From NCBI RefSeq assembly GCF_014205795.1, contig NZ_JACHCN010000003.1, positions 221,198 through 285,197 of the forward strand: a stretch of DNA of 64,000 nucleotides. Direction: 5' to 3'. A model generated the notes under the pieces. That model did not search any database and had not been told where the DNA came from. It saw nothing but the letters and a program-made list of their open reading frames with translations. The translations under genes and the position numbers were made by a program. Positions 1 to 8,675 of the stretch are shown here, one piece after another; the stretch's first letter is position 1, and each line of letters starts with the position of its first letter. Source of the stretch: Rhodanobacter sp. MP7CTX1. Lineage in GTDB: Bacteria > Pseudomonadota > Gammaproteobacteria > Xanthomonadales > Rhodanobacteraceae.

Positions 1-165
1 TAGCGAAGCAGCTACCGCATCGCCCATTGATGCATCGACTGAGAGCTGTTCGACGCTAGAAGTGAGTTCCACTGGAGCCGCACCAACCTTCGACACACCT
101 CCGTGTGGAATTGGCGCGGCGGCGGCCGCCTGAAAAGCAAAGACAAACAACCACAAACCGTGCAT
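1..165 (-). CDS. Secreted protein of unknown function, cut by the window edge
   Basis: An open frame reads from an ATG at 165 down to base 1 without a stop, giving the first 55 residues of a longer protein. A strong Shine-Dalgarno run (GGGGGAG) lies a few bases upstream. The first residues, MHGLWLFVFAFQAAAAAP, look like a short signal peptide, followed by a polar segment with no recognisable motif. The next gene, on the same strand, has the same kind of ribosome binding site and is also exported. No function can be assigned from what is visible. Confidence 0.55.
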   Translation of the reverse strand, partial: MHGLWLFVFAFQAAAAAPIPHGGVSKVGAAPVELTSSVEQLSVDASMGDAVAASL

Positions 166-233
166 CTCAATCTCCCCCAATCTAACGAATTCCAGGGATT
201 GTGTGCGCCGACGAAACGTTAGCTTCGGGTCCT

Positions 234-389
234 GGCTGTGTGAAAACGCGGAGCTGCCCTGAAGCATGTGCCTCCTACGCGAATTCTGGACAACCTACCG
301 AACGTCAGAGCCTCAGAATTGAATCTGCGCGCCCTAATTTGAGCAAATCTTGATCGGCCTCAAGCGCGCATTTGCGTTTTCACACAGCC
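234..389. mobile_element. Small inverted-repeat element, possible MITE or IS remnant
   Basis: A perfect 16-bp inverted repeat bounds a 156-bp segment: GGCTGTGTGAAAACGC at 234-249 and its exact reverse complement at 374-389. The interior has no convincing reading frame. Inverted ends around a short non-coding core are typical of a miniature inverted-repeat element or an internally deleted insertion sequence. I could not find a clear flanking target duplication, and the family is not assigned. Confidence 0.45.
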
Positions 390-416
390 TCGGTCGGGAG
401 CGAACATCACCCTAAG

Positions 417-1127
417 TCAATATGACTTCTCCGAACTAACCTTCTGGCCACTAATTCGATCTGCCTGTTGCCGCAAGAAGTACCAGACTACAAGCTCCGA
501 GTTGCCCTTTTCTCCAACGAGTGACTTGCTCCAGGCGGCCGTCCATGTTGGTGAACTACGTAGCTCTAGCAGATCATGTTCTGCTTGCTTGCGCGTCGGA
601 ACTTGCACGGTACCCGTTCGGAATGTGCCCATTGCTTCGCAGGCTTGGAGATAGTGACGGGGGGATTCCGCCATTCCCCCAAGGATGTAGCTGTCACTCA
701 AGACGAAATACGACGCGCCGGCATTGACCACGGGAAACAATGGCCAGTCTCGTTTGCGATCAAAGCGATCCTCGACGTACGCGAGCCCTCCGTAACCTGG
801 AGGCCGCTGCGAAGACCCAATTTTTGCCGGCCAAAGAATTATGCACATCCAACTTACTCTGTGAGCAAGTTCCTCATTGCTCAACATTCCAGCCTTCATC
901 TCCGGGCTAAATAAATCGTTGGGAGACAAAGCCTCAAGCTCTGCTTTAGTCCTTTCTTCGCCGACAGCCACATAGTGATTCACCGCTTCCGCAATCATAG
1001 CTGCGTCAAATTTCTTCACGCGGAATAGTTCCGGATCACCGGCAACCGCCGCTTCACACACCGCCATAAGCGAGCATGCAAGTAATAAAGAGCTCATCGC
1101 TGTTCTTGTTCTCACGGCAACGAACAT
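417..1127 (-). CDS. Exported protein of unknown function
   Basis: The frame is open further upstream, but the ATG at 1127 is the likely start because GGGGGAG sits just before it and a signal peptide follows (hydrophobic core around residues 11-26, probable cleavage after AAVAG). The mature part, about 205 residues, has no motif I recognise. It contains a WMCIILWP stretch and a second Cys in LQACEAMG, so a disulfide is possible. It is preceded on the same strand by the inverted-repeat element and another exported protein. The region looks like accessory content next to conserved genes. Confidence 0.6.
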   Translation of the reverse strand: MFVAVRTRTAMSSLLLACSLMAVCEAAVAGDPELFRVKKFDAAMIAEAVNHYVAVGEERTKAELEALSPNDLFSPEMKAGMLSNEELAHRVSWMCIILWPAKIGSSQRPPGYGGLAYVEDRFDRKRDWPLFPVVNAGASYFVLSDSYILGGMAESPRHYLQACEAMGTFRTGTVQVPTRKQAEHDLLELRSSPTWTAAWSKSLVGEKGNSELVVWYFLRQQADRISGQKVSSEKSY

Positions 1128-1453
1128 TGCTCCCCCGACTTCCAGAGCCTGATGCTGGCCCCACAAATTCGATTGCTGGAAACTTCCGCTTTGGGTGGCG
1201 ATTTCAGCCGATCGGTGCAACACACTGACGACTGCTTAAGCAGCAGGAGTGTTGCACATGACGCATCGGACGAGAATCTACTGTGCGAAAGGCTAATCGT
1301 CCCGTGTGCGGGGCATGGGCAGCGAGGTGAATTCAGTGTCTTTCAAAAGAATGAAGTCACGGGATGCCCAGCTTCACTGTTGAAAAGCCCCCGGCTTAAC
1401 CAGCCCTGCGGCTGTTGATGGCCGCAGGAATGACGACAGTTCTCAGAGAAGCC
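1128..1453. other. Intergenic stretch with a terminator-like hairpin
   Basis: No convincing gene. An 8-bp stem (CCTGCGGC at 1405-1412, GCCGCAGG at 1421-1428) lies just downstream of the peroxiredoxin gene on the minus strand and may end its transcript. The rest holds nothing I recognise. Confidence 0.4.
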
Positions 1454-1936
1454 TTAGTGACCGATCGATGCCAGCATGGCTTCCGCACTCGAAACGCGAA
1501 ACTCGCCGGGCGCTTCGAGGTGCAGTTGGTGCACGATGCCGTCTTCGGCGTATAGCGCGAACCGACGTGTGCGCTGACCCATGCCGAAGGGAGTGCCGTC
1601 GAGTTCCAGGCCCAGTGCGCGGGTGAAGCTTGCGTTGCCGTCGGCGAGCATGAGCAGGTCGGCGGGGACGTGCTGGGAGGCGGCCCATGCTTGCATGACG
1701 TAGGCATCGTTGACGGCCAGGCACATCACCGTGATGCCGCGTTCATTGAACTCGGCATTGTGCTGAACGTAGCCGGGCAGATGTTTGTTCGAGCAGGTCG
1801 GCGTGAATGCGCCGGGTACGCCGAACAGCACCACTTTTTTCCCGGCGAACAGCTCACCGGTGTGGCGGGCTTGTGCTTCGCCGCCGACGACTTGAATGGA
1901 GGTGTCGGGAATCATGCTGCCGGGCTGGATGGTCAT
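1454..1936 (-). CDS. Peroxiredoxin, Prx5-like
   Basis: A 160-residue thiol peroxidase of the AhpC/TSA superfamily, Prx5 branch, which reduces hydrogen peroxide and organic peroxides in the cytoplasm. The signature PGAFTPTCS places the peroxidatic cysteine at residue 48, with the conserved Thr three residues before it. Length and the absence of extra domains match stand-alone bacterial Prx5 proteins; no fused glutaredoxin domain is present. It is divergent from the Hsp20 gene, so the shared 140-bp region separates two stress-response transcripts. The reductant partner cannot be told from the sequence. Confidence 0.85.
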   Translation of the reverse strand: MTIQPGSMIPDTSIQVVGGEAQARHTGELFAGKKVVLFGVPGAFTPTCSNKHLPGYVQHNAEFNERGITVMCLAVNDAYVMQAWAASQHVPADLLMLADGNASFTRALGLELDGTPFGMGQRTRRFALYAEDGIVHQLHLEAPGEFRVSSAEAMLASIGH

Positions 1937-1997
1937 TCAGAGTGGCACTCGGGTGGGGGAATCTGAACATGCTAAGCCGCCAGATCGTGTCTGTCGC

Positions 1998-2024
1998 CTT
2001 GAATCGTCCGCGGGCGCACCTATT
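1998..2024 (+). promoter_or_regulatory. Possible sigma-32 heat-shock promoter of the Hsp20 gene
   Basis: CTTGAA at 1998-2003 matches the sigma-32 -35 consensus exactly. After 13 bases, CACCTATT at 2017-2024 is a partial match to the CCCCAT-type -10. The position, 51 bases before the Hsp20 start, fits. Confidence 0.45.
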
Positions 2025-2074
2025 TTCTGTCACAGGCGGTGATTGCACCGCAATCCATTCTAGGAGACAGCAAG

Positions 2075-2527
2075 ATGCATATGGGTCGTCATTCCATCTG
2101 GAACAGCAGCAACCATTTGCCCGAGGAAGTCCGGCAGGCATTCGATCGATTCCTGCAGCCGCAGGAGAGCGATGCCTCCGGCGCCGTGACCAGCCAATGG
2201 GCACCGCGGGTGGACATCCGTGAGGATGAGCAGCGTTTCGTGATCCTTGCCGATATCCCGGGCGTGGATCCGGCGCAGATCGAGGTAAGCATGGACAAGG
2301 GTGTGCTTACCCTCAAGGGTGAACGCGATGCCGGCCACAGCGGCCAGGATGGCAAGTTCACCCGGGTGGAACGCTCACGTGGTGCATTCCACCGCCGCTT
2401 TACATTGCCGGACAGCGCTGATGCCGAAGGCATTACGGCCCATGGCAAGCTCGGTGTGCTGGAAATCGTGATACCGAAGAAAGCGCTGGAAGCGCCGCGA
2501 CGCATTACCATCAACAGCGGCCACTGA
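2075..2527 (+). CDS. Hsp20/alpha-crystallin small heat-shock protein
   Basis: A 150-residue small heat-shock protein, an ATP-independent holdase that keeps unfolding proteins soluble. An alpha-crystallin domain spans roughly residues 40-145, with PRVDIRE at its start, the GVLTLKGER strand, and GVLEIVIPK near the C-terminus. The start is set by AGGAG at 2062-2066, eight bases before the ATG at 2075; an in-frame start 12 codons upstream has no such site. A heat-shock-like promoter precedes it, and a DnaJ-family gene follows after a terminator, which makes this a small chaperone locus. Confidence 0.9.
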   Translation: MHMGRHSIWNSSNHLPEEVRQAFDRFLQPQESDASGAVTSQWAPRVDIREDEQRFVILADIPGVDPAQIEVSMDKGVLTLKGERDAGHSGQDGKFTRVERSRGAFHRRFTLPDSADAEGITAHGKLGVLEIVIPKKALEAPRRITINSGH

Positions 2528-2549
2528 GCCGAGGTAGGTTGCAGGACTC

Positions 2550-2580
2550 CCCGCGGCGGATAATCATCCGCCGCGGGTTT
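2550..2580 (+). terminator. Terminator after the Hsp20 gene
   Basis: A 12-bp perfect stem (2550-2561 with 2566-2577) with loop AATC, followed by TTT. It separates the Hsp20 transcript from the DnaJ-family gene. Confidence 0.6.
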
Positions 2581-2603
2581 GCGTGTGTTGGGGAGTGGTG
2601 GCA

Positions 2604-3506
2604 GTGGAATTCAAAGACTATTACGACATTCTTGGCGTAAAGCCTGATGCGACCGAGGCCGAGATCAAATCGGCCTATCGCAAGTTGGCGCGCAAGTACC
2701 ACCCTGATAAGAATAAAGACTCGGGTGCGGAAGAGAAATTCAAGGCCATCAACGAGGCCAACGAAGTGCTCAAGGACGCCGAGAAGCGCCGATCCTACGA
2801 TCAGGTGCGCGCCGGTGGCTATCGACAGGGTGAGCAGTTCCGCCCACCACCGGGGTGGCATGGGCAGGAGCAGGGTTTCGGTGGCGACGGCGACGGGGAT
2901 TTCAGCGATTTCTTCGAGAGTCTGTTTGGCCGGGGTGCGGGTGGTGGCCAGCGCGGCGGGCATCCGCGTCCACGACGTGGACACGACATCCAGGCGCAGG
3001 TACAGATTGACCTGCAGACCGCGTTCGATGGCGGCCAGACCCGTCTCTCAATGCAAGACTCGTCAAGCGCCGAACGTGTGCTGCAGGTAAAGATTCCGGC
3101 CGGCATCAAGCCCGGGCAGGTGATTCGTCTGTCCGGGCAGGGGCATCCGGGCATGTCCGGTGGACCGAATGGCGACCTGTTGCTGGAAGTGGGCGTTCGC
3201 GACGATGCGCGCTTCCGTCTGGACGGCCGCAACGTGGTGCACGTGCTGCCGATCTCGCCGTGGGAGGCAGCGCTCGGTGCTACCGTTCCGGTGCCGACAC
3301 TGGCTGGCACGGTGGATCTGCGCATACCGGCCGGTTCGCAATCGGGCCGCAAGCTGCGCCTGAAAGGCCGCGGCATGCCGGGCGCGCATCCGGGTGACCA
3401 GCTGGTGGAGCTGTCGATTCGCGCGCCGGTGGCGGAGAGCGACACTCAGCGCGCCGCTTACGAGTCGTTGCGTGATGAATTCGCTGACTATGATCCGCGC
3501 CGGTGA
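2604..3506 (+). CDS. cbpA: CbpA-type DnaJ-family co-chaperone
   Basis: A 300-residue J-domain protein of the CbpA type. The N-terminal J domain (residues 1-70) has the DnaK-stimulating HPD motif at 33-35. A Gly/Phe-rich linker follows (about 80-130), then the two beta-sandwich substrate-binding domains of DnaJ_C, with no zinc-finger cysteines. This layout separates CbpA from DnaJ. I chose the GTG at 2604, which gives [12 protein letters not shown] and is preceded by TTGGGGAG eight bases away; the frame is also open from a GTG at 2583. It may bind curved DNA as well as act with DnaK. No CbpM partner gene follows, since pilH is on the other strand. Confidence 0.88.
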   Translation: MEFKDYYDILGVKPDATEAEIKSAYRKLARKYHPDKNKDSGAEEKFKAINEANEVLKDAEKRRSYDQVRAGGYRQGEQFRPPPGWHGQEQGFGGDGDGDFSDFFESLFGRGAGGGQRGGHPRPRRGHDIQAQVQIDLQTAFDGGQTRLSMQDSSSAERVLQVKIPAGIKPGQVIRLSGQGHPGMSGGPNGDLLLEVGVRDDARFRLDGRNVVHVLPISPWEAALGATVPVPTLAGTVDLRIPAGSQSGRKLRLKGRGMPGAHPGDQLVELSIRAPVAESDTQRAAYESLRDEFADYDPRR

Positions 3507-3550
3507 TCGATGCCGGCGTGTGAATGACGTCCGCGTATGAAACACCACAA

Positions 3551-3582
3551 ACGAAGACGGCGCCCATGGGCGCCGTCTTCGT
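3551..3582. terminator. Bidirectional terminator between cbpA and pilH-like gene
   Basis: A 32-nt perfect palindrome (arms reading ACGAAGACGGCGCC) lies between two converging genes. It can end transcription from both sides. Confidence 0.65.
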
Positions 3583-3602
3583 GAATGCGGACTGCCGCGG
3601 GA

Positions 3603-3968
3603 TCAGCCCGGCAGAAACTCCTGCAACGCCTTGACCAGTTCTTCTTCCTTGATCGGCTTCGTCACATAGGCCTTGGCACCCTGGCGCATGCCCCAGACCT
3701 TGTCGGTTTCCTGATCCTTGGTGGTCACCAGGATGATCGGGATATGTGCGGTGTCCGGATTCTTGCTGATCGTGCGCGTGGCCTGAAACCCGTTGAGGTT
3801 CGGCATCACGACATCCATCAGGATCAGGTCGGGCTTTTCCAGCTTCGCCACCTCGACACCGGCGGCACCATCTTCGGCAGAGAGGGTCTCATGCCCGAGT
3901 TTTTCGACGATCCGCTTGATGCCCAGCAGTTGGGACGGCGAATCGTCGACGATCAGGATGCGTGCCAT
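3603..3968 (-). CDS. pilH: Single-domain response regulator, PilH-like
   Basis: A 121-residue CheY-like receiver with no output domain. The acidic pair DD follows ILIV near the N-terminus, the phosphoacceptor Asp lies in LILMDVVMPN (about residue 52), and the conserved Thr and Lys lie in LVTTK and VTKPI. The sequence closely resembles PilH, which with PilG sets type IV pilus extension and retraction in twitching motility. Here it stands alone, without pilG, pilI or pilJ beside it. The name rests on overall similarity, so another CheY-type role is possible. Confidence 0.7.
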   Translation of the reverse strand: MARILIVDDSPSQLLGIKRIVEKLGHETLSAEDGAAGVEVAKLEKPDLILMDVVMPNLNGFQATRTISKNPDTAHIPIILVTTKDQETDKVWGMRQGAKAYVTKPIKEEELVKALQEFLPG

Positions 3969-4037
3969 AAGTGGATATTCCCCAGCGAGTTTTGTTGATT
4001 CTAAGCGGTGGCGGCGGTACTTCCAAGCACGGTTTTG

Positions 4038-5036
4038 TCAAAGCGTGCTATCGATGCGTACTATCGTGCGGCCGAACGAGTCGCCGGCCAGCATACGCAC
4101 GAATACGTCGGGCAGCTCAGCCAGTGTGACTTCGCGCGTGGCAATGCGCTCAAGATGTTGCGGTTTCCAGTCGCTGGCCAAACGCCGCCAGACTTCATCG
4201 CGGATGTCGCGGGCGGTGCCGGCCGTGGCAATGCCAAGCAGGCTGGCGCCGCGGATGATGAACGGCATGACGGTACTGTCGAACGCGATGCCGCCGGCAT
4301 TGCCGCAGATCGCTACATTGCCGTAGGGCGCGATCAACGGCAGCAGGCCGGCGAGCATCGCGCCGCCCACGCTATCCAGCGCACCGCCGAAACGCGTCGA
4401 GTCCATCGGCTTGCCGCTGAAGGCGAGCTGGTGGCGGTCGATGCATTGGCTGGCGCCGAGACCGCGCAGAAAATCGAAATGATCGGCCTTGCCGCTGATC
4501 GCATGCACCTCGTAACCGGCGCGGCTGAAGATGTCGATCGCCAGCATCCCCACGCCGCCACTGGCGCCGGTTACCGCGAGCGGACCCAGGGCAGGGGTCT
4601 GCCGGTTGTCCTGCATGCGCAACAGGCCCAGCGCGGCGGTGAAGCCGGCGGTCCCGAGGATCATGCTCTCGCGCAGACTCAGGCCGGATGGCAAGGGTAT
4701 GGTCCAGCGCGCTTCCAGCCGCGCGTACTCGCCGTAGCCGCCGTCGCGTGTCTCGGACAGGCCCGAGCCAGTGCACAGCACGGCGTCGCCTTCCTTGAAC
4801 GCCGGGTCAGCGGAGGCAACAACATGACCGGCCACGTCGATACCGCCGTTCAGCGGATACTTTCGCAGGATCTTGCCCTTGCCGGTACCGGCAAGCGCGT
4901 CCTTGAAGTTGACGGATGAATACGCCGTCTTGATCAGCACTTCGCCGGTCGACAGCGCATCGACACTGATCGACTCCATTCCGCTGCGGTAACCGGCGTC
5001 GTCGTTGTGAATGCGAAACGCTTGAAACTCGTTCAT
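4038..5036 (-). CDS. Zinc-independent MDR oxidoreductase, acrylyl-CoA reductase-like (YhdH/AcuI)
   Basis: A 332-residue medium-chain reductase of the YhdH/AcuI family, whose characterised members reduce acrylyl-CoA to propionyl-CoA with NADPH. The GroES-like N-terminal half is followed by a Rossmann half with the nucleotide motif TGASGGVGM around residues 150-160; the zinc ligands of true alcohol dehydrogenases are absent. The ATG at 5036 is preceded by GGAGG; an upstream in-frame extension is not supported. Propionyl-CoA would feed the methylcitrate genes found later in this window, but the two loci are 45 kb apart, so that link is an inference. Confidence 0.75.
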   Translation of the reverse strand: MNEFQAFRIHNDDAGYRSGMESISVDALSTGEVLIKTAYSSVNFKDALAGTGKGKILRKYPLNGGIDVAGHVVASADPAFKEGDAVLCTGSGLSETRDGGYGEYARLEARWTIPLPSGLSLRESMILGTAGFTAALGLLRMQDNRQTPALGPLAVTGASGGVGMLAIDIFSRAGYEVHAISGKADHFDFLRGLGASQCIDRHQLAFSGKPMDSTRFGGALDSVGGAMLAGLLPLIAPYGNVAICGNAGGIAFDSTVMPFIIRGASLLGIATAGTARDIRDEVWRRLASDWKPQHLERIATREVTLAELPDVFVRMLAGDSFGRTIVRIDSTL

Positions 5037-5078
5037 GTCGAATCCTCCGAATGGAAACGTGCTGCAGCTTGGACCCTG

Positions 5079-5153
5079 TTGGGGAGGGGCCTTTGACGTT
5101 GTGGTCAAGAGCGACCCCACCCCAACCCTCCCCTGTTCCAGGGGAGGGAGCAC
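5079..5153. repeat. Dispersed C/G-rich dyad repeat, copy 1
   Basis: Intergenic repeat made of GGGGAGGGG-type and complementary CCCTCCCC-type blocks ending in GGGGAGGGAGCAC. Similar elements occur at 39666-39767 and 49095-49199. This copy is shorter and lacks the left hairpin. Confidence 0.6.
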
Positions 5154-5167
5154 TGCCTGACAGCCTC

Positions 5168-5764
5168 TCAGGCCTGGACGCTACTCTCGTCGATCCAGTG
5201 CGCGACCTTGTCGCCCTGATAATCCCGCATCCACTCGAACAGCTGCGCCATGTCTTCACCAAACCATACGCTGTCGCGCTGCGTCTGGCGCACGAAGCCT
5301 TCGCCCGCCATGTGATCGACCATGCCACGCAGCTGACTGTAGTAGCCGCGCACATCGAGGAAGGCGCAGGGATAGCGATGCAGCCCCAGCTGCGCCCAGG
5401 TCAGCATCTCGAACATCTCGTCCATGGTGCCAAAGCCACCGGGCAGGGCGACGAACGCGTCGGACAACTCATACATGCGGGTCTTGCGTTGATGCATGGT
5501 CTCGACCACGTGCATTTCGGTCAGGCCGGGATGCGCCACTTCGCGCTCCACCAGCTGACGCGGGATGACGCCGATCACCTTGCCACCGGCGGCCAGCACC
5601 GCATCGGCCAGGGTGCCCATCAGGCCAACCTTGCCGCCGCCGTAGACCAGCGCGATTCCGCGACGCGCCATTTCGGTGCCGAAGGCGCGTGCCCGCTCGA
5701 CGTACTCGGGGTGCTTGCCGCTGCTGGAGCCGCAGTAGACACACAGGGAAGTCACTTCAGCCAA
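5168..5764 (-). CDS. LOG-family nucleoside 5'-monophosphate phosphoribohydrolase
   Basis: A 198-residue protein of the LOG (lonely guy) family, which removes the base from nucleoside monophosphates; plant and some bacterial members activate cytokinins. The motif PGGFGTMDE (about residues 107-115) is the diagnostic LOG signature, and GGGKVGLMG lies upstream in the Rossmann-like fold. The frame begins with TTG at 5764, ten bases after GGAGG. A GTG three codons later is an alternative. An ATG closer to the GGAGG is in another frame and stops within five codons. The physiological substrate is unknown. Confidence 0.82.
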   Translation of the reverse strand: MAEVTSLCVYCGSSSGKHPEYVERARAFGTEMARRGIALVYGGGKVGLMGTLADAVLAAGGKVIGVIPRQLVEREVAHPGLTEMHVVETMHQRKTRMYELSDAFVALPGGFGTMDEMFEMLTWAQLGLHRYPCAFLDVRGYYSQLRGMVDHMAGEGFVRQTQRDSVWFGEDMAQLFEWMRDYQGDKVAHWIDESSVQA

Positions 5765-5789
5765 AACTCATTACCTCCAGAAGCGCGAA

Positions 5790-5828
5790 ACCCGTCCCGA
5801 GAGCCTTGTACAGGTTCTCGGGACGGGT
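5790..5828 (-). terminator. Hairpin downstream of lpd
   Basis: A perfect 13-bp stem (5790-5802 with 5816-5828) that can extend inward by three more pairs. Read on the minus strand it is followed by TTT. It fits a terminator for the sucA-sucB-lpd transcript. Confidence 0.6.
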
Positions 5829-5872
5829 CGCGGGTCATGCGAACAGGGAGTGAACGTTCACATCTGCCGTCA

Positions 5873-7453
<1,581 letters not shown>

Positions 7454-7459
<6 letters not shown>

Positions 7460-8659
7460 GCCAAGCAGCATGCGCTGCGGGTTCTCCAGCTGGTTCTTGA
7501 TGTCGACCAGGAACAACACCGCGTCCTTGCCGTCGATGATGCGATGGTCGTAAGAGATCGCGATGTACATCATCGGTGCGGCGATGATCTGGCCGTTCTC
7601 GACAATCGCGCGATCCTTGATCGTATGCATGCCCAGGATGGCGCTCTGCGGCGGATTGACGATCGGCGTCGACAGCAGCGAACCGAACGTGCCGCCGTTG
7701 GTGATCGTGAACGTGCCGCCCTGCAGATCATCCAGCGACAGCTTGCCGTCGCGCGCCTTCTTGGCGTAGTCGGCGATGCCCTGTTCGATATCGGCGAAGC
7801 CCATGTTCTGCACGTCGCGCAGTACTGGCGTCACCAGGCCTTTCTCGGTGGACACGGCGATCGAGATGTCCTGGTAGCCGTGATAGATGACGTCGTTGCC
7901 ATCGACCGAGGCATTCACCACCGGGTAGCGCTTGAGTGCTTCAGCGGCAGCCTTGACGAAGAAGCTCATGAAGCCGAGCTTGATGCCGTGTTCCTTCTGG
8001 AACGCATCGCCGAGCGACTTGCGCATCTTCACGACTTCAGCGAGGTTCACTTCGTTGAACGAGGTCAGCATCGCGATCGAGTTCTTCGACTGCATCAGGC
8101 GCTCGGCAATCTTCGCGCGCATGCGGGTCATCGGCACGCGCTCTTCCGGACGTGCACCCGGAGTCGGCTTCGCAGCCGGCGCGGCAACGTTGCCACCCTT
8201 GCCGTAGTTGACGAGGTCTTCCTTGGTCACGCGGCCATCGCGGCCAGTGCCAGCAACCTTGGATGGGTCGATTTTCTCTTCGGTAGCGACGCGCAGGCCG
8301 GCCGGGGAGAGATCTTCAGCGCCCTTGGTGGCAGCCTTTGGTGCGGCAACAGCAGGCGCGGCGGCGGCCGCGGCAACGCTGGCCTTGGGCTCTTCCTTCG
8401 CAGGGGCTGGCGCAGCAGCAGCGCCTTCCTCGATGATCGCGATGATCTGCGAGCTGTTCACCGTGTCACCGACCTGGTGCCGGATTTCCTTCAACACGCC
8501 ATCGACCGGGGAGGGCACTTCAAGCACGACCTTGTCGGTTTCGAGATCGACCAGGTTCTCATCGCGCTTGACCGCATCACCGGCTTTCTTGTGCCAGCTT
8601 GCGATGGTGGCGTCGGAGACAGACTCGGGCAGAACAGGGACTTTGACTTCGATGGACAT
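7454..8659 (-). CDS. sucB: 2-oxoglutarate dehydrogenase E2, dihydrolipoyl succinyltransferase
   Basis: A 401-residue E2 subunit that transfers the succinyl group from the E1 active site to CoA. A single N-terminal lipoyl domain (residues 1-80) carries the lipoylated Lys in [11 protein letters not shown]. An Ala/Pro-rich linker, a short E3-binding domain around 115-150 ([18 protein letters not shown]) and the C-terminal catalytic domain follow, ending with the His-Asp pair in [12 protein letters not shown]. The ATG at 8659 lies 16 bases after sucA, so the two genes are surely co-transcribed. Confidence 0.95.
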
Positions 8660-8675
8660 AAATGATCCTTGGGTT

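Noticed and set aside
521-914. Two plus-strand frames opposite the exported protein at 417-1127
   Set aside because: They lack start signals and overlap a gene with a good signal peptide and ribosome binding site.
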